The notes below the pieces were generated by a model, which had not been told where the DNA came from, ran no database searches, and saw nothing but the letters and a program-made list of their open reading frames with translations. The position numbers and the translations under genes were made by a program. A DNA stretch of 18,163 nt from Magnetococcales bacterium (GTDB lineage: Bacteria; Pseudomonadota; Magnetococcia; Magnetococcales; Magnetaquicoccaceae): the NCBI GenBank assembly GCA_015228895.1, contig JADGCR010000020.1, forward strand, positions 1 through 18,163. Direction: 5' to 3'. Positions 15,972 through 18,163 of this stretch are shown here, in pieces; within the stretch, counting starts at the first letter, position 1; each line of letters starts with the position of its first letter.

Positions 15972-16742
15972 TCACCATTTTTTCCAGGGAGCCGCGCCGG
16001 AGGCCCAATACTCTTCCAGGAGATTCTTGTCCCGCAGGGTGTCCATGGCGTGCCAGAACCCCTGGTGTTCGAAGGCCATGAGCTGACCCTGCCCCACCAG
16101 CGCCCGCAGGGTCTTCTGCTCCCAGGAGACCTCATCCCCCTCCAGCAAGGTCAGGCATCTTGGGGAGAGGACAAAAAATCCCCCGTTGATCCACCCCCCG
16201 TCCCCCAACGGCTTTTCGGTGAAACCGGCCACCTTCGCCCCTTTCAGCCGCAACGCGCCATAACGGCCGGGAGGCTGCACCGCCGTGACCGTGGCCCATT
16301 TGCCGTGGGCCTGATGAAAAGCGATCTGGGCGGTGATATCCAGATCCGAGACCCCATCCCCATAGGTGAAACAGAACGCGTCCTCGTCCTGAAGGTAAGG
16401 CGCGACCCGCCTGAGACGCCCCCCGGTCTGGGTACTCTCCCCCGTATCCACCAGGGTGACCTTCCAGGGTTCCACATGCTGCTGATGCACATGCATCCTG
16501 TTCCGTTCCATGTCGAAGGTGACATCGGACATGTGCAGAAAATAGTTGGCGAAATACTCCTTGATCAGATACCCCTTGTAACCGCAGCAGATGATGAACT
16601 CATTGACCCCATGACTGGAATAGTGCTTCATGATGTGCCACAGGATCGGTTTGCCGCCGATCTCGATCATCGGCTTGGGCTTGACATGGGTCTCCTCGGC
16701 GATGCGGGTACCCAGGCCACCGGCAAGAATTACTGCTTTCAT
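15972..16742 (-). CDS. rfbF: Glucose-1-phosphate cytidylyltransferase
   Basis: A 256-residue nucleotidyltransferase making CDP-glucose from CTP and alpha-D-glucose-1-phosphate, the entry step to CDP-6-deoxy sugars. LAGGLGTR (6-13) followed by KPKPMIEIGGKPILWHIM is the nucleotide/sugar-phosphate binding signature, YGDGVSDLD holds the metal-binding Asp, and FWHAMDTLRDK near the C-terminus is characteristic of RfbF. Length matches the family norm (about 257). The start is ATG 16742 with a distant TAGGA ribosome site. It lies 14 nt after the radical SAM gene and 2 nt before rfbG, so it belongs to the same transcript. Confidence 0.97.
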   Translation of the reverse strand: MKAVILAGGLGTRIAEETHVKPKPMIEIGGKPILWHIMKHYSSHGVNEFIICCGYKGYLIKEYFANYFLHMSDVTFDMERNRMHVHQQHVEPWKVTLVDTGESTQTGGRLRRVAPYLQDEDAFCFTYGDGVSDLDITAQIAFHQAHGKWATVTAVQPPGRYGALRLKGAKVAGFTEKPLGDGGWINGGFFVLSPRCLTLLEGDEVSWEQKTLRALVGQGQLMAFEHQGFWHAMDTLRDKNLLEEYWASGAAPWKKW

Positions 16743-16756
16743 AAATAATTCAATTC

Positions 16757-18028
16757 CTATAGCTTATAGGTTTGCAGAAGCCGTTTCTGGGTTCGCACCA
16801 GCTCTGCCGGGGACATATGGGCGGTATGCACCACCACCTCCGACTCTCCGTGGGTTCCTTTGTAAAACCCGCTCATATCATCCGGATTGGCGCAGAAGAA
16901 CAGATCCACGGAACTCTGCTCCGCGTCGATCTGGCGGCGGATCTCGGTGCCAACATAAGGAAAATAGATCGTCATGTCAAAGTCGTTGTGCGTCATCCTG
17001 CCATCATGGCCGGTGAAGCTCTGCGCCATCAGGAATTCCAGGAAACGCTCGGTATCCTGAATCGTCTGGTGGTCCTCGCCGGGGAGACCAAGCATGAGAA
17101 AAGTCTTGACCCGGATGCCGAACGAATTGCACAACCGCACATACGCCCGATTCTGCTCCACCGTGGTCTTTTTCTGCACGGTGTCGAGGATTTTCTGCGA
17201 CCCGGACTCCACGCCCACCCCGGTCTCGATGCAACCGGTCCGGCTCAGCATGCGCGCAATGTCCGAGGTCATGGTGCGGGCGTGGCCGAAACAGCGGTAT
17301 TTGATGTCGTGTTGGGCGATTTCCGTGGTCAGCTCCTGCACCCGTTTCCTGGACAGGGTGAACACATCATCGAAAAACATCACCCCATCGAAGCGGGCCT
17401 GCTTGATCTGCTCGATCTGCCGACCCACATACTCCCCGTGATACATCTTCACCTTGGAGCGGGCATCCTCGCAGAAGGTGCAGGCCATGGGACACCCCTT
17501 GGCGGTCAGGATCGTGGAGGCGTGAATGCCCTGGAACAGATAATCGTACTGACGCAGGAATTCGGGTTCCCGGTAGGGGATGGGGAAGCGATTCATCAAC
17601 TCCTGGGAGACCGGCCTGATGACGATCCGTTCCCCCGCCGGGACGCGGCCGGTGACGATCTCCTCCAGGGCCAGTTCCCCATCCCCCACCACCAGATAGT
17701 CAAACGGGTGCTGCCGACACTCGTGCAGGTAGTACTTGGCGTGGGGGCCTCCCAGAACCACCGTGATCTCCGGGTACAACGCCTTGACATCGTTGAGTAT
17801 CCGATACGCCTGCTCCTTTTGCGGCGTCATGCACGACACCCCGATGTGGGTATATCCGGCATACTGCTGCAGTTGATCGAAACGGAAATCGATTTCAATC
17901 CGCGAGGCAAACCCCCGCGACTGCAAATAGGCGTGCAGCGACATGACGCCCAACGGGGGCATGACCCGGTCCGAATCCATGAACGGATCCCGCAACGAGA
18001 CCAACAACACATTGATGTTATCTGACAT
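16757..18028 (-). CDS. B12-binding-type radical SAM protein (class B-like)
   Basis: A 423-residue protein with an N-terminal cobalamin-binding-like Rossmann region (VLLVSLRDP, PPLGVMSLHAYL, VVLGGPHAKYY and VVGDGELALEEI), but without a clear DxHxxG cobalt-ligand motif. The radical SAM barrel follows: TAKGCPMACTFCED supplies Cys179, Cys183 and Cys186 for the 4Fe-4S cluster, then FFDDVFTLSR, ETGVGVESGSQ and KTFLMLGLPGE. This architecture is known from class B radical SAM methyltransferases and other uncharacterised relatives. The first gene of the sugar operon, it may act on a sugar or lipid-linked glycan; no substrate can be deduced. ATG 18028 is fixed by an in-frame TGA two codons upstream. 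Confidence 0.9.
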   Translation of the reverse strand: MSDNINVLLVSLRDPFMDSDRVMPPLGVMSLHAYLQSRGFASRIEIDFRFDQLQQYAGYTHIGVSCMTPQKEQAYRILNDVKALYPEITVVLGGPHAKYYLHECRQHPFDYLVVGDGELALEEIVTGRVPAGERIVIRPVSQELMNRFPIPYREPEFLRQYDYLFQGIHASTILTAKGCPMACTFCEDARSKVKMYHGEYVGRQIEQIKQARFDGVMFFDDVFTLSRKRVQELTTEIAQHDIKYRCFGHARTMTSDIARMLSRTGCIETGVGVESGSQKILDTVQKKTTVEQNRAYVRLCNSFGIRVKTFLMLGLPGEDHQTIQDTERFLEFLMAQSFTGHDGRMTHNDFDMTIYFPYVGTEIRRQIDAEQSSVDLFFCANPDDMSGFYKGTHGESEVVVHTAHMSPAELVRTQKRLLQTYKL

Positions 18029-18039
18029 GCATCACCATC

Positions 18040-18063
18040 GGCGCCAGGGGCGGCGCCTCCTCC
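18040..18063 (-). promoter_or_regulatory. Strong Shine-Dalgarno separated from the start codon by a hairpin
   Basis: On the minus strand a GGAGGA (18058-18063) is followed directly by the inverted repeat GGCGCC-GCCCCT-GGCGCC (18040-18057), then 11 nt and the radical SAM ATG at 18028. Linear spacing is 29 nt, too far for normal initiation, but folding the 6-bp stem would shorten it to about 11 nt. A weaker GGTGAT lies 2 nt before the start codon and could be used instead. Confidence 0.35.
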
Positions 18064-18105
18064 ATCGTGGTGGACAGGAATTTGACATGCAATAATCAAT
18101 GCGCA

Positions 18106-18163
18106 TTATATGCCAAACAGCTCCATCACCCGTGCCGGATCGGCCTTGCCCACGTCCGAACCC
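18106..18163 (-). CDS. C-terminal end of an upstream gene, partial
   Basis: The minus-strand frame entering from the right edge reads GSDVGKADPARVMELFGI and stops at TAA (18106-18108). Its composition looks coding, and the other two frames are less protein-like: one stops at once and one is Arg/Gly/Trp-rich. Only 18 residues are visible, so the product is not recognisable. It would lie 77 nt before the radical SAM gene on the same strand. Confidence 0.4.
   Translation of the reverse strand, partial: GSDVGKADPARVMELFGI

Noticed and set aside
14318..16742. dTDP-rhamnose (rmlABCD) operon
   Set aside because: The nucleotidyltransferase and dehydratase carry RfbF/RfbG signatures for CDP-glucose, and no RmlA or RmlB is present; only the epimerase is RmlC-like.

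Overview
The window is about 18 kb of GC-rich bacterial DNA, and its dense genes mostly encode surface-polysaccharide and protein-export functions. The GC-rich codon use, the HlyB/HlyD-type exporter, the TPR-SPINDLY glycosyltransferase and the CDP-sugar cassette suggest a Gram-negative proteobacterium. A magnetotactic or otherwise alphaproteobacterium-like lineage is possible, but I cannot fix the taxon from the sequence alone.

Left block (1-5110, all minus strand). The left edge holds the first 323 codons of a gene that runs off the window. After a 9-residue N-terminus it is an unbroken tandem array of 39 octapeptides, consensus L-(T/S)-T-T-Q-(L/V/I)-x-x, rich in Thr and Ser. It has no signal peptide. 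An AT-rich 534-bp intergenic stretch separates it from a two-gene type I secretion unit made of an HlyB-like ABC transporter with a degenerate C39-like domain and an HlyD-like membrane fusion protein. No TolC-type outer membrane gene is present here.

Centre (5195-8992, plus strand). Divergent from the exporter is a 1265-residue three-part protein: ten TPRs, a SPINDLY/OGT-type GT41 domain, then a second, GT2-type glycosyltransferase domain after a proline-rich linker.

Right block (8987-18028, all minus strand, read right to left). This is a sugar/glycan operon: a B12-type radical SAM enzyme, RfbF (glucose-1-phosphate cytidylyltransferase), RfbG (CDP-glucose 4,6-dehydratase), an RmlC-like epimerase, a TylCIII/TcaB9-type sugar C-methyltransferase, a GT17 plus GT-B two-domain glycosyltransferase, a small SAM methyltransferase, and an NAD-dependent epimerase/reductase. 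ATGA overlaps and very short gaps tie several genes together. The set predicts a CDP-linked C-methyl-branched 6-deoxyhexose and its transfer. The last 58 bases look like the 3' end of another minus-strand gene.

Working model (inference). The Ser/Thr-rich octapeptide protein would be glycosylated in the cytoplasm by the GT41-GT2 fusion and perhaps further decorated by the right-hand operon. It would then be exported unfolded through the HlyB/HlyD system. Each part is visible in the sequence; their joint function is not proven by it.
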